DNA from: an uncultured Clostridia bacterium
GTDB lineage: Bacteria > Bacillota > Clostridia > Lachnospirales > Lachnospiraceae
Assembly: GCA_948467395.1 (NCBI GenBank)
Contig: CAOKDX010000019.1
Span: 1 to 58,004 of the forward strand
Reading direction: 5' to 3'
Length of the DNA stretch: 58,004 nt
How positions within the stretch are numbered: position 1 is the first letter of the stretch; the number at the start of each line of letters is the position of its first letter. Made by a program: the position numbers and the translations under genes. This document shows, piece after piece, positions 16,410 through 25,592 of this stretch. Under the pieces are notes generated by a model. That model worked only from the letters and a program-made list of their open reading frames with translations, ran no database searches and had not been told where the DNA came from.

Positions 16410-18386
16410 ATGGCATCTACAATGCAGAGAGACAGAGTGCGTTTCAACGAGCTGATCAATACAATAGAAATTTCCTTTCTTGAGAAAATAGGAAATAGGA
16501 AATTAATCTGCTATGGAGCATCTGCTATATGGCCGAATCTTGTCCGGATTCTTGCGATCAATGATCTGGTAGAATTTTTTGTTGACAGGGATAAGAGCAA
16601 ATGGGGGGAACTCTATTATGGTAAGGAGATTAAGTCACCCATCGAGATTGCCAACGTTCCTGAAGGCGAATATGCCGTTTTGGTTCTTACCGGGGCATTT
16701 GAAGAAGTCAGCGCAGTACTTGACAAGGCAGGGCTTATAAAGGATAAAGATTATTTTAATATCTATCAGTATATCCATGTTTATAAAGAAGTATCCTTTG
16801 ATGTGATAAATAAATATATGAGGTTTCTGGATACCGTACCGCCGGAAATTGGCAATATTAGCTCCGCAAAAGAGAGTGAAAGGATTGGGATTGTACTGAC
16901 TGCCGAGGGACTGAATTTTGGAACCACTTATCTCCCATATCTGGTTTCCCTGTTTCTGATCCTGAAATGGAAAGGCTATCATGTAAAGCTGATCGTTGAC
17001 CGGCTCCACTGGGAGGGCGATATGGAATTGTACGAGGGACATTGTGCGGTCTGCGATCATGTAAGAGATCTGGTGATGGGCAAATTAGAGAAGCTTGTTC
17101 CCGCAGAAGATATCTTATACCTGGATGAGGATGACACTCAGGCACTCTCGGAGGAGGATGAGAGGGAGTGCGAGCGCATCGCGGGGTACAGTGCGGGCTG
17201 GAGTAAATGGTATAATTGCTGGAATTCCCGTTTTCGGTCAAAAGAGGCAGTACAGAAAGACTTTTCAAAGATATTTAAGAAAAATCTGGCATATATAGAC
17301 GCTTTTTTTGAGAAAAATCACTTTGATACGATCAACGCCATAACAGCTCTTCACAAAATGGCAGGAGTATATGATTATGCTGGCAGAAAGAGGAATATAC
17401 GGGTTTCATCCCAGGATGGGATTGATGGATATACACTGATCTGTGCCAATGGGCCATCTTCTTACGGAGATGATATCCCGCGGTTTCTAAACGGAATGTG
17501 GGGGGAGATCTCCGATCAGGAGGAGTTCTTAGACAGAGCGGTGAAGATGTGGAACAGGAGAAGGGGAGCATCCGTCAAATTAAGTGAAGTATCCTATGGT
17601 GAGTATGAGAAAAATAAAAAGGAGCTGGGCTATGATAAAATTAGTTTTCAGGCCTCGCAGGAAGAACTTGTACAGACATATGATGTAATCATTCCTTTAA
17701 ATCTGCAGAACGATGGTGCTGCATTAGGGGTTGCGACACTCTTTGACGATATGCGACAATGGCTGGAACAGACACTCGATTTCGTCATCAATAAAGGGAA
17801 TGGCACAGTATTGATACGGGAGCATCCCGTGGGAAAGATTATGCCCCAGGATATGGCAAATTCAGAGATATATACGGTATATCCGGAAATACTGGAGCGA
17901 TATGCCGGGGACGAACGGCTTCGTTATGTCAGTTCACAGGAGGAACTGAACCTCTATCAGTATATTGAGGAGTGTAAGGTTCTTATCCCCTGGACATCCA
18001 CAGTTGGTGTGGAGGCGGGACTCATGGGAAAAAATGTTTTGGTACATACAGATGTTTACTATAAAAATGCCGCCTTTGCCACCTGTCCTCATACCAAGGA
18101 GGAATATTTTGAATATCTGGGGCGGTGTGTTTTAAATAATGAATTTCTGCCGGGAAATAGAAACGAAGCATATGAGGAGGCATTGAAGTATTTCTATTTC
18201 ACTATGAACAGAATTTTAACGACAGATTTTACAATTGTGAATTCCAACGAAGCGGATTGGAAATTTAAAAGTTTTAGGGAATTGTTAGAGGCAGAGGGCG
18301 TGGAAGAGATAATACAGATTGTAGCGGAAAATGTTCCCAGTGTGTATCTTGTGGAAAGACAGCGCAGGCGTCTGGGACAATTATAG
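16410..18386 (+). CDS. Large GT-B-like transferase, capsule/Kdo-transferase-like C-terminus
   Basis: A 658-residue cytoplasmic protein. The first 130 residues form a small Rossmann-like domain (KLICYGASAIWPN, then EFFVDRDKSKWG), like sugar- or CoA-binding domains in polysaccharide enzymes. The central part has a second GT-B-like fold start (RIGIVLTAEGLNFGTTYLPY). The C-terminal part has VLIREHPVGK and then IPWTSTVGVEAGLMGKNVLV, matching the HP and NSTxGxEA motifs of KpsC/KpsS-type transferases. The start at 16410 follows AAGGAGG. It is first in the pseudaminic acid operon, so it is a candidate nonulosonate transferase. The family assignment is tentative. Confidence 0.55.
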   Translation: MASTMQRDRVRFNELINTIEISFLEKIGNRKLICYGASAIWPNLVRILAINDLVEFFVDRDKSKWGELYYGKEIKSPIEIANVPEGEYAVLVLTGAFEEVSAVLDKAGLIKDKDYFNIYQYIHVYKEVSFDVINKYMRFLDTVPPEIGNISSAKESERIGIVLTAEGLNFGTTYLPYLVSLFLILKWKGYHVKLIVDRLHWEGDMELYEGHCAVCDHVRDLVMGKLEKLVPAEDILYLDEDDTQALSEEDERECERIAGYSAGWSKWYNCWNSRFRSKEAVQKDFSKIFKKNLAYIDAFFEKNHFDTINAITALHKMAGVYDYAGRKRNIRVSSQDGIDGYTLICANGPSSYGDDIPRFLNGMWGEISDQEEFLDRAVKMWNRRRGASVKLSEVSYGEYEKNKKELGYDKISFQASQEELVQTYDVIIPLNLQNDGAALGVATLFDDMRQWLEQTLDFVINKGNGTVLIREHPVGKIMPQDMANSEIYTVYPEILERYAGDERLRYVSSQEELNLYQYIEECKVLIPWTSTVGVEAGLMGKNVLVHTDVYYKNAAFATCPHTKEEYFEYLGRCVLNNEFLPGNRNEAYEEALKYFYFTMNRILTTDFTIVNSNEADWKFKSFRELLEAEGVEEIIQIVAENVPSVYLVERQRRRLGQL

Positions 18387-18408
18387 AGCAAAGGATGGAG
18401 GAAGTGAA

Positions 18409-19404
18409 ATGTTGAATGGCAGATCTATTTTAGTGACAGGGGGTACGGGCTCCTTTGGCAATCATTTTGTTGAGTACATCTTAAAACATTATAAACCGAA
18501 GAAAATTATTATTTATTCCAGGGATGAATACAAGCAGTTTATCATGGCAAATAAATTCCAGGAGCATAAGGACGTATTGCGGTTTTTTATCGGGGATGTC
18601 AGAGACAAAGACCGTCTGAAGAGGGCTTTGAACGGTGTGGATTTTGTAATTCATGCGGCGGCCATGAAACAGGTTCCTACTTGTGAATACAATCCCATTG
18701 AGGCTGTCAAAACAAATATAGATGGAGCGATGAACGTTGTAGATGCTGTGCTGGATTCTGATACGGTGAAGAAGGTTGTGGCACTTTCCACGGATAAATC
18801 TGTCAATCCAATCAATCTGTATGGTGGTACGAAGCTGGTTTCAGACAAGCTTTTTATCGCGGCGAATGCCTATGCCGGTGCCAGGGATCTAAATTTCTCG
18901 GTAGTGCGATATGGAAATGTGGCGGGCAGCAGAGGATCCGTCATCCCTTTCTTTCGCAATCTCATCGAGAATGGCGAGAAAGAGCTGCCCATTACGGATT
19001 ATCATATGACCAGGTTCTGGATCGATCTGGAAGAGGGGGTAGAGCTTGTAGTCAAGGCGCTTCGCGATGCAAAAGGCGGTGAGACTTTTATATCTAAGAT
19101 TCCCTCCTTTCAGATAACCGATCTGGCAGAAGCCATGCTGCCGGGCTGTGAAAAAACGGAGGTTGGTATCCGGGAGGGAGAAAAGCTTCATGAAGTTATG
19201 ATCACCCGGGAAGATTCTATGACTACCTATGAGTACGATAAGCACTATATCATATATCCTCATTATAAATGGTGGAATAAGGAGATCCTCCCAGGCGGAA
19301 CCTTAGTAGATAACGGATTTGAGTATAATTCCGGCAATAATACGGAGTGGCTTGGCGTGGAAGAATTACGGGAGAAATTAAGAAGTGCACCGTCGTTAAA
19401 CTGA
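18409..19404 (+). CDS. pseB: UDP-N-acetylglucosamine 4,6-dehydratase (inverting), PseB
   Basis: A 331-residue extended SDR that starts pseudaminic acid synthesis by dehydrating UDP-GlcNAc and inverting C5. The NADP site is TGGTGSFG, the family hallmark AAAMKQVPTCEYNP follows, and the catalytic Asp-Lys and Tyr/Lys are in STDKSVNPINLYGGTK. The ATG at 18409 follows ATGGAGGAAG; a longer in-frame extension into the previous gene is not credible. The next enzyme in the textbook pathway, the aminotransferase PseC, is not encoded in this window. Confidence 0.92.
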   Translation: MLNGRSILVTGGTGSFGNHFVEYILKHYKPKKIIIYSRDEYKQFIMANKFQEHKDVLRFFIGDVRDKDRLKRALNGVDFVIHAAAMKQVPTCEYNPIEAVKTNIDGAMNVVDAVLDSDTVKKVVALSTDKSVNPINLYGGTKLVSDKLFIAANAYAGARDLNFSVVRYGNVAGSRGSVIPFFRNLIENGEKELPITDYHMTRFWIDLEEGVELVVKALRDAKGGETFISKIPSFQITDLAEAMLPGCEKTEVGIREGEKLHEVMITREDSMTTYEYDKHYIIYPHYKWWNKEILPGGTLVDNGFEYNSGNNTEWLGVEELREKLRSAPSLN

Positions 19405-19448
19405 ACTTTCTGCGGATCGTATATGGAGATGAATGAGGGAAGGAAAAT

Positions 19449-20153
19449 ATGAGAAGCATTGCTATTATTACGGCCAGGGGCGGAAGTAAGCGTATCCCCA
19501 AAAAAAATATTAAGGATTTCTGTGGTAGACCGATTATCAGCTATTCTATACAGGCGGCTCTGGAGAGCAAGTTATTTGATGAGGTTATGGTTTCGACAGA
19601 TAGTGATGAGATTGCACAGATAGCTACACAGTATGGGGCGAGGGTGCCGTTCCTGAGAAGTCCGGAGACATCCAACGATACAGCCACAACGAGTGAGGTC
19701 ATTCAGGAGGTTCTTGACAGGTATGAAACAGAGGGAGAATATTTCGATACGGCCTGCTGTATCTACCCTACGGCCCCTTTTATGAAAGCCAGCCATTTGG
19801 TGGAGGCCAGTGAGATACTGGCTGATAAAGAAGCGGATATCGTCATTCCCATGGCGGAGTTTTCCTATCCGCCCCAGCGTGGAATGGTACAGGGACGGGA
19901 TGGCAGTGTGAAAATGGTTCATCCGGAATATCGAAATTCGCGTTCCCAGGATCTGGAACCCATCTATCATGACTGCGGCCAGTACTATTTCTTCTCTGTA
20001 CCAAAATTCAAGGTAAATCAAAATATTATGTGTGGGAGAATCGTGCCCATTATCATTTCGCAATTGGAAATGCAGGATATTGACAATGAGTCCGATTGGA
20101 AACTGGCGGAATTGAAATACAGGCTGTTAGTAGAAAAGGATGGCCTTTCCTGA
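19449..20153 (+). CDS. pseF: CMP-nonulosonate cytidylyltransferase, PseF/NeuA family
   Basis: A 234-residue enzyme that activates the nine-carbon acid with CTP. It has the signature ARGGSKRIPKKNIKDF at residues 9-24, a STDSDEIA motif and the late HDCGQYYFF segment typical of PseF. AGGGAAGGAAAAT precedes the ATG. Being between pseB and pseI supports pseudaminic rather than sialic acid. It acts in the cytoplasm. Confidence 0.9.
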   Translation: MRSIAIITARGGSKRIPKKNIKDFCGRPIISYSIQAALESKLFDEVMVSTDSDEIAQIATQYGARVPFLRSPETSNDTATTSEVIQEVLDRYETEGEYFDTACCIYPTAPFMKASHLVEASEILADKEADIVIPMAEFSYPPQRGMVQGRDGSVKMVHPEYRNSRSQDLEPIYHDCGQYYFFSVPKFKVNQNIMCGRIVPIIISQLEMQDIDNESDWKLAELKYRLLVEKDGLS

Positions 20154-20182
20154 TACAGGAGAGAGCTGTGGAGGTAGATATC

Positions 20183-21226
20183 ATGATGAATACGGAGGGC
20201 CGCAATGCATATATTATTGCGGAAATGTCAGCGAATCATGCAGGAAGCTTCGAGAGGGCGAAAGAGATCATACATAGTGCCAGAGCATCCGGAGCAGATT
20301 GCATAAAGATACAAACCTATACGCCGGACACGATGACGATTGATTGTGACAATGAATATTTCCGAATCAATCAGGGTACCTGGAAGGGTGAGAATCTATA
20401 TCAGCTCTATGGGAAGGCATATACTCCATGGGAGTGGCAGAAGGCGCTGAAGGAAGAGGCGGAAAGAATAGGAATTGATTTTCTTTCTACTCCCTTTGAT
20501 CGAAAATCTGTGGATTTTTTGGAGGACCTGAATGTTGGACAATATAAAATCGCCTCCTTTGAGCTTGTGGACATTCCCCTGATCGAGTATGTCGCCTCCA
20601 TGAAAAAACCCATTATTTTATCCACCGGAATGGGGACGATAGAAGAGATCGATGATGCGGTAAACGCCATCCGCAAATATCATGATCATATCACTCTGTT
20701 GAAATGTTCCAGTGCGTATCCTGCCATATCGGAGGAGATGAACCTTGTTACTATGCTGGATATGAAAGAGCGTTTTGGATGTCCTGTGGGTATATCGGAT
20801 CATTCTATGGGAGGGCTCGGTGCGGCAGCGGCGGTTGCCATGGGCGCCAGTGTGGTGGAGAAACACTATTGTCTCAGCAGGGAGATTGAAAATCCGGATT
20901 CTTCTTTTTCGATGGAACCTGGGGAATTTTCAGATATGGTACAAGAGATCCGCACAGTGGAAAAGGCCAGGGGGAAGGTTCAATATGGTCCGACGGAGCA
21001 GGAAAGTGACAGCATCGTTTTCCGAAGATCATTGTTCGCCGTGGAGGATATTAGAGCCGGAGAGAAGTTTACGAAAGATAATATCCGGGTGATACGTCCG
21101 GGATATGGAATGAAACCGAAATATTATGATGATGTGTTAGGGAAGATCGCAGCCCGGTATATAGGCAGGGGAACCCCTTTGGCTGGCGAAATGATCAGAA
21201 CGGAGGATAGAGGGACAGAAATATGA
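20183..21226 (+). CDS. pseI: Pseudaminic acid synthase, PseI (NeuB family)
   Basis: A 347-residue enzyme that condenses a 2,4-diamido-2,4,6-trideoxyhexose with phosphoenolpyruvate. The N-terminal barrel begins IIAEMSANHAGSF; KIQTYTPDTMTID, YGKAYTPWEW and STPFD are PseI-type motifs, and GISDHSMGG and EKHYCLSRE carry metal and substrate ligands. The last 65 residues are a SAF antifreeze-like domain (RRSLFAVEDIRAGE, then RPGYGMKPKYYDDVLGK). The start at 20183 follows GGAGG at eight bases; longer in-frame starts overlap pseF. It overlaps the next gene by four bases. Confidence 0.92.
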   Translation: MMNTEGRNAYIIAEMSANHAGSFERAKEIIHSARASGADCIKIQTYTPDTMTIDCDNEYFRINQGTWKGENLYQLYGKAYTPWEWQKALKEEAERIGIDFLSTPFDRKSVDFLEDLNVGQYKIASFELVDIPLIEYVASMKKPIILSTGMGTIEEIDDAVNAIRKYHDHITLLKCSSAYPAISEEMNLVTMLDMKERFGCPVGISDHSMGGLGAAAAVAMGASVVEKHYCLSREIENPDSSFSMEPGEFSDMVQEIRTVEKARGKVQYGPTEQESDSIVFRRSLFAVEDIRAGEKFTKDNIRVIRPGYGMKPKYYDDVLGKIAARYIGRGTPLAGEMIRTEDRGTEI

Positions 21227-21915
21227 AAATATTAATTTGCACGATTAAGTCATGGAATCTGGTACAGGCCCAAAAGCTAAAAGAATATTATGGGAAAACC
21301 CATGAGGTTTTTATTATTTCAGACCCCGGTCTTTTATTGCCTGAGACTGCTAACATAAATCCAGATTATATTTTTTTCCCTCATTGGTCCTATATGATCC
21401 CCTCCCAGATCCATGCGAAATACAAGTGCGTGGTATTTCATATGACGGATCTTCCTTTCGGACGCGGCGGCAGTCCGCTCCAAAACCTTATTGCCAGAGG
21501 GATTTATCAAACAAAAATATCTGCTATCCGGGTCGTGGATCAATTAGATGCCGGCCCTGTTTTTATGAAAGAAGATCTGAAGCTGGATGGACCGGCAGAG
21601 GAGATTTTTAAAAGGGCAGCAGATATTATCTTTACGAAAATGATTCCATTTATTCTGGAAGAAAATCCGGAGCCGCTGGAGCAGCAGGGACAGGTGGTGA
21701 CATTTAGACGGAGGAAACCGGAGGAGGGAGAAATCACACAGGATATGCCACTGTATCAAATATACGATTATATCCGGATGTTGGACGCAGAAGGTTATCC
21801 TCCCGCCTATATAAGCTTTGGGAAATATCAACTGGAGTTTTCCGGGGCTTCCTACCAGGATGGCAAATTAACTGCAGCCGTGGAGTTTGTGGAGAAAAAG
21901 GAAGAGGTGCATTAG
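21223..21915 (+). CDS. PseJ-type formyltransferase
   Basis: A 230-residue protein of the 10-formyltetrahydrofolate-dependent formyltransferase fold. It has the motif FHMTDLPFGRGGSPLQN (in place of HxSLLPxxRGxxP) and RVVDQLDAGPVF, which holds the catalytic Asp region. The Asn two residues before the His in ordinary formyltransferases is Val here. Comparable pathway enzymes, named PseJ in other bacteria, formylate the 4-amine of the pseudaminic precursor in place of PseH acetylation. It overlaps pseI by four bases. The C-terminal part (IYDYIRMLDAEGYPPAYI) is like that of methionyl-tRNA and sugar formyltransferases. Confidence 0.82.
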   Translation: MKILICTIKSWNLVQAQKLKEYYGKTHEVFIISDPGLLLPETANINPDYIFFPHWSYMIPSQIHAKYKCVVFHMTDLPFGRGGSPLQNLIARGIYQTKISAIRVVDQLDAGPVFMKEDLKLDGPAEEIFKRAADIIFTKMIPFILEENPEPLEQQGQVVTFRRRKPEEGEITQDMPLYQIYDYIRMLDAEGYPPAYISFGKYQLEFSGASYQDGKLTAAVEFVEKKEEVH

Positions 21916-21919
21916 ATTT

Positions 21920-22951
21920 ATGAAGAGAATAGCGATACGTCTGGATGCCGGAAAATCAATTGGCATCGGACACCTGATGCGGTGTATGGCACTGGCAGAA
22001 GGGCTGCAGAGAGAGGAGGATGTCTCCGTACTTTTTATCTGTAGAAACAGGATATCCATAGAGGAACCATATCAAGTGGTGTATCTGGATATCCCCTATC
22101 CTATGGCCGAAGGCGGGTATGCTGTTCCCTCAATCCATGATGAGATAGAGGAACTTGCGGAGGTATTATTGGAATATCGGATTGACTGTCTGATTGTGGA
22201 TCATTATGGTGCGGATGATAATTATTTTCAATGCATCAGGAGGGCTGTTCCGTGCCTCGTTTGTATTGATGATAGTGTGAGACGGCATATTCCGGCAGAT
22301 ATCATGATTAACGGAAATATATATGGAACCGAAGCGGACTATGGCTCCGTGCCCGTGCAGCTGCTGGGAGGGAAATATACATTACTAAGAAGGGAGTTTG
22401 CTGGTCTTTCCGCCAGGACGTTAAGAGAAGGGATAGAGGATGTATATATTACCTCAGGGGGCTCCGACCCGTTACGGTTTAGTGAATGTATCGCAAAAGC
22501 CCTGTGGGAAAAGTTTCATGATATTCGGATCCATGTGATTGCTGGGGCGGGGTTTGAGCGGGATTATGTCCAGAATTTGAAAGATATCGGTGTGACTGTT
22601 CATACAAATGCAAATATGTTACAATGTATGCAGGATGCGGATCTTTTTATATCCGGTGCAGGGAGTACCCTATATGAACTGGCGGTAACAGGAACTCCGT
22701 CCATAAGTTATATTCTTGCAGATAATCAGATCAGGATTGCAGAGAGGATGTGGAAAGAGAACTGCAGTGTGTCAGGCGGAAGATTTGAAGAATTTGATTC
22801 CGAAAGGCTTTCTGCCATCTTTCACAATATCTCTGATTATGAGAGGAGAAGGAGAATGAGTGAGAGGGCACAGAAAACCATTCACAGTGATGGCGCTCTT
22901 TGTGCCGCTGCCCAGATCGTTTCATTTTTGAATGGGGAAGGGGGAGAATAA
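21920..22951 (+). CDS. pseG: UDP-2,4-diacetamido-2,4,6-trideoxy-altropyranose hydrolase, PseG
   Basis: A 343-residue GT-B-fold hydrolase that removes UDP from the diamido sugar before PseI acts. The N-terminal signature RLDAGKSIGIGHLMRC holds the catalytic His18. ISGAGSTLYEL is the nucleotide-binding segment, and TSGGSDP lies in the middle. The ATG at 21920 is just after the stop of the formyltransferase gene and gives a standard-length protein; a longer in-frame start at 21887 overlaps that gene. Confidence 0.9.
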   Translation: MKRIAIRLDAGKSIGIGHLMRCMALAEGLQREEDVSVLFICRNRISIEEPYQVVYLDIPYPMAEGGYAVPSIHDEIEELAEVLLEYRIDCLIVDHYGADDNYFQCIRRAVPCLVCIDDSVRRHIPADIMINGNIYGTEADYGSVPVQLLGGKYTLLRREFAGLSARTLREGIEDVYITSGGSDPLRFSECIAKALWEKFHDIRIHVIAGAGFERDYVQNLKDIGVTVHTNANMLQCMQDADLFISGAGSTLYELAVTGTPSISYILADNQIRIAERMWKENCSVSGGRFEEFDSERLSAIFHNISDYERRRRMSERAQKTIHSDGALCAAAQIVSFLNGEGGE

Positions 22952-22952
22952 T

Positions 22953-23633
22953 ATGGGTAATGTATTGATTGTTGCTGCGCATCCGGATGATGAAATTTTA
23001 GGCGTGGGCGCAACTGCTGCCAAACGGGCGGCGCAGGGAGATCGGGTAAGAGCCGTTATTTTGGGGGAAGGCCAGACCTCACGCTGGGAAAGGCGGGAAG
23101 AGGCGCCGAAGGAAATATTGGAAAAACTGCATACAGATACGATACGGGCGGCACAAATCATCGGGTACGAGAAGGTTTACTTCGCTGATTTTCCTGATAA
23201 CCGTTTTGATCATGTGGATTTACTTGATGTAGTCAAATATGTGGAAAAGGTGATACAGGAGTTTTCACCAGAAGTCATATACACCCATCATGCAGGGGAT
23301 TTGAATATCGACCATCAGATCACATATAAGGCGGTATTAACGGCGGCCAGACCGGTTGGGGATTATTCGGTGAAAGAGATTTATACCTTTGAAACCCTGT
23401 CATCTACAGAGTGGGAATTTTCATACCAGAATGCCTTCTGCCCCAATGTCTTTGAGGAGGTGGAATGTTTTATGGAGAAAAAACTGAACGCCATGAGCTG
23501 CTATGGGAGTGAGCTGTGTGAGTTTCCACATCCGCGCTCTCTGGAAGGAATGCGTGTGGCTGCCCGAAAATATGGCAGTGTCATAAGCAGACCCTATGCC
23601 GAGGCATTTATGACGGTGAGAATCATTAAGTGA
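22953..23633 (+). CDS. PIG-L/LmbE-family N-deacetylase
   Basis: A 226-residue zinc-dependent deacetylase. AAHPDDEILGVGA at residues 8-20 gives the HPDD zinc and base motif, and HHAGDLNIDHQ the second zinc-ligand cluster. Family members remove N-acetyl groups from amino sugars. Next to a formyltransferase gene and inside the nonulosonate operon, it may free an amine that is then re-acylated or formylated. The start at 22953 follows GGAAGGGGGAG. The true substrate is unknown. Confidence 0.88.
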   Translation: MGNVLIVAAHPDDEILGVGATAAKRAAQGDRVRAVILGEGQTSRWERREEAPKEILEKLHTDTIRAAQIIGYEKVYFADFPDNRFDHVDLLDVVKYVEKVIQEFSPEVIYTHHAGDLNIDHQITYKAVLTAARPVGDYSVKEIYTFETLSSTEWEFSYQNAFCPNVFEEVECFMEKKLNAMSCYGSELCEFPHPRSLEGMRVAARKYGSVISRPYAEAFMTVRIIK

Positions 23634-23668
23634 GGTACAAATACCAGACAGGGAAGGGGGAACCAGCC

Positions 23669-24262
23669 GTGGATCGACTGCTTGTCTTAACAAATAATGA
23701 GAATAGCTCCGCTGTTATTAGATTTTTACAAGAGGATGGAAATCAGGTATATGTATGGAACGAGAGACTGTGTCGGGAAGATGTGGAAAACATTATGCCG
23801 TCCTTTCTTGTTAGTTATAACTACAATTATATGATTACCCAGGATATCATCGAATATATGGAGGGAAGGGTGATCAATATGCACATATCATTACTTCCCT
23901 GGAATCGGGGGTTTAGTCCTAATATCTGGAGCTTTATTGACGACACGCCAAAAGGGGTTACGATTCATAAAGTAGACGCTTCACTGGATACGGGAGATAT
24001 ACTTTTTCAAAAGGAACTATCATTTTCTTGTGAAAAGGAGACATTTGCTACTACCTATAAAAAATTAAACGATGCGGTTCAGGAATTGTTTATGGATCAT
24101 TGGAGCCAGATCCGTAATGGAAAAGTTAAACCGTACAGACAACAGGGAACAGGATCTTATCATTGCAAGAAAGATCTGGAACAGCTGCAGCGCTGCATTA
24201 AGTTCACATGGGATGACAATATTCAGGAATTTCTTGAAAGATATGAAGAGGGGAAAAGCTAA
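23669..24262 (+). CDS. Formyltransferase-family protein (second in the operon)
   Basis: A 197-residue formyltransferase-fold protein with the classical catalytic Asn and His in INMHISLLPWNRG and the Asp in VDASLDTGDI. It would transfer formyl from 10-formyltetrahydrofolate to a sugar amine. I chose GTG at 23669 because GGGAAGGGGGAAC lies upstream and the sequence DRLLVLTNN then starts the first beta strand; GTG at 23630 overlaps the deacetylase stop and lacks a ribosome site. Unlike the PseJ-type enzyme it keeps the canonical Asn. Confidence 0.8.
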   Translation: MDRLLVLTNNENSSAVIRFLQEDGNQVYVWNERLCREDVENIMPSFLVSYNYNYMITQDIIEYMEGRVINMHISLLPWNRGFSPNIWSFIDDTPKGVTIHKVDASLDTGDILFQKELSFSCEKETFATTYKKLNDAVQELFMDHWSQIRNGKVKPYRQQGTGSYHCKKDLEQLQRCIKFTWDDNIQEFLERYEEGKS

Positions 24263-24264
24263 TT

Positions 24265-25452
24265 ATGCGGAAATCAGGGTATTACTCATCCGGCCAGTTT
24301 GCCAGAATGGCACATATTTCAGTGCGGACCGTGAGATACTATGACAAACAGAATATTTTGAAACCTTCTTATGTGAATGAATCGGGGGCGAGATTCTATT
24401 CGGACCGTGATTTCGTGCGCCTTCAGCAGATTATGCTTCTGAAATACCTGGGATTTTCCCTGGAGGATATCCGGGAGCTGCTGATCGAGGACATGGATTC
24501 TCATTTTCTCAGGAATTCCCTGGAATTGCAGAGAAAGCTGATTCAGGACAAGATCGAGCAGCTGCAGATGGTAGAGAAGGCAATCGCCGATACATCCGAG
24601 GAGATCCGCCGCAGTGAAAATGTGAACTGGGTTCATATGCTGGATCTGATTCATCTGACCAATATGGAGAACAGCCTTAAGAGCCAGTACCGGAATTCCA
24701 GCAACATCATGGCCAGGATCCGGCTTCACAGCAAGTATTCCGTCAATCCACAGGGATGGTTTCCCTGGCTGTATGAGCAGTGCAGGATTCAGGATGGCAT
24801 GAAGATACTGGAGATAGGATGTGGGAATGCCCAGCTCTGGACAGAGAACAGAAACAGGCTTCCCAAAGAGCTGTCTGTTGTCCTGTCAGATATTTCGGAG
24901 GGGATGATTCGTGAGATCCGCCGTGATGAAAGACTGGACGGGCAGTGTTTTACCTTTGAGGTGGAGGACTGTCATCATTTACCATATAAGGAAGAAACCT
25001 TTGATCTTGTGATCGCCAATCACATGCTTTTCTATTGTGAGAATATTCCCGCCGTGCTGGATGAGGTGGAAAGAGTGCTGAAAAAGGGCGGCGGGTTTAT
25101 CTGCAGCACCTATGGTTCCCGGCATATGAAAGAGATTAATGAGCTCGTTCAGGAATTTGACCATCGTATCATGCTGTCGGCAGACCGTCTCTATGAGCGG
25201 TTTGGAAGGGAAAATGGGAAAGGCATTCTGGAACAATCTTTTCATGAGGTGGTATGGCTGCCATATGAGGATTCACTGGAGATCGATGTGCCGGAGCCGC
25301 TGATTGAGTATATTCTCTCCTGTCATGGCAACCAAAACCAGTATATTGTTGACCGATATACAAAATTCCGGGCGTTTGTAGCTAAGAAAATGTCTTATAA
25401 AAAACTGACGATAACGAAGGACGCCGGGGCTTTTTTATCAAAAAAATGGTAA
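24265..25452 (+). CDS. MerR-type regulator fused to a SAM-dependent methyltransferase
   Basis: A 395-residue fusion. Residues 1-75 are a MerR winged helix (YYSSGQFARMAHISVRTVRYYDK, recognition region followed by LGFSLEDIRELL), then a coiled coil to about residue 125. From about 180 there is a class I methyltransferase with the glycine motif ILEIGCGNAQLW and the later HHLPYKEETFDLVIANH strand. It starts two bases after the formyltransferase stop and is the last gene before a terminator. It may be a regulator that senses or modifies a small molecule; whether it controls this operon is not visible. Confidence 0.85.
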   Translation: MRKSGYYSSGQFARMAHISVRTVRYYDKQNILKPSYVNESGARFYSDRDFVRLQQIMLLKYLGFSLEDIRELLIEDMDSHFLRNSLELQRKLIQDKIEQLQMVEKAIADTSEEIRRSENVNWVHMLDLIHLTNMENSLKSQYRNSSNIMARIRLHSKYSVNPQGWFPWLYEQCRIQDGMKILEIGCGNAQLWTENRNRLPKELSVVLSDISEGMIREIRRDERLDGQCFTFEVEDCHHLPYKEETFDLVIANHMLFYCENIPAVLDEVERVLKKGGGFICSTYGSRHMKEINELVQEFDHRIMLSADRLYERFGRENGKGILEQSFHEVVWLPYEDSLEIDVPEPLIEYILSCHGNQNQYIVDRYTKFRAFVAKKMSYKKLTITKDAGAFLSKKW

Positions 25453-25473
25453 AATGCAAAAAAAGTACTTGAA

Positions 25474-25494
25474 GGTGACGTTGCGTCACCTTTT
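25474..25494 (+). terminator. Intrinsic terminator ending the nonulosonate operon
   Basis: GGTGACG and CGTCACC form a perfect 7-bp stem with a TTG loop, followed by TTTT, 22 bases after the MerR-methyltransferase stop. No convincing sigma-A promoter is visible in the next 98 bases before rfbA, although a CCAGCTATGG dyad is present there. Confidence 0.85.
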
Positions 25495-25592
25495 ATAATA
25501 GCAATAAATAAGTCAGACAGCACAGAATATGCCAGCTATGGCGGGCTTGATATAGCGACCGCCTATTACTTTAGAAAGAGAGGATTGATTGT

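Noticed and set aside
18409-22951. Sialic or legionaminic acid pathway
   Set aside because: PseB-type AAAMKQVPTCEYNP, the PseG signature and PseI-type YTPWEW motifs point to pseudaminic acid; NeuC- or LegB-type enzymes are absent.
25495-25592. Riboswitch or promoter upstream of rfbA
   Set aside because: Only a short CCAGCTATGG dyad is visible; no known riboswitch core and no hexamer pair with proper spacing.
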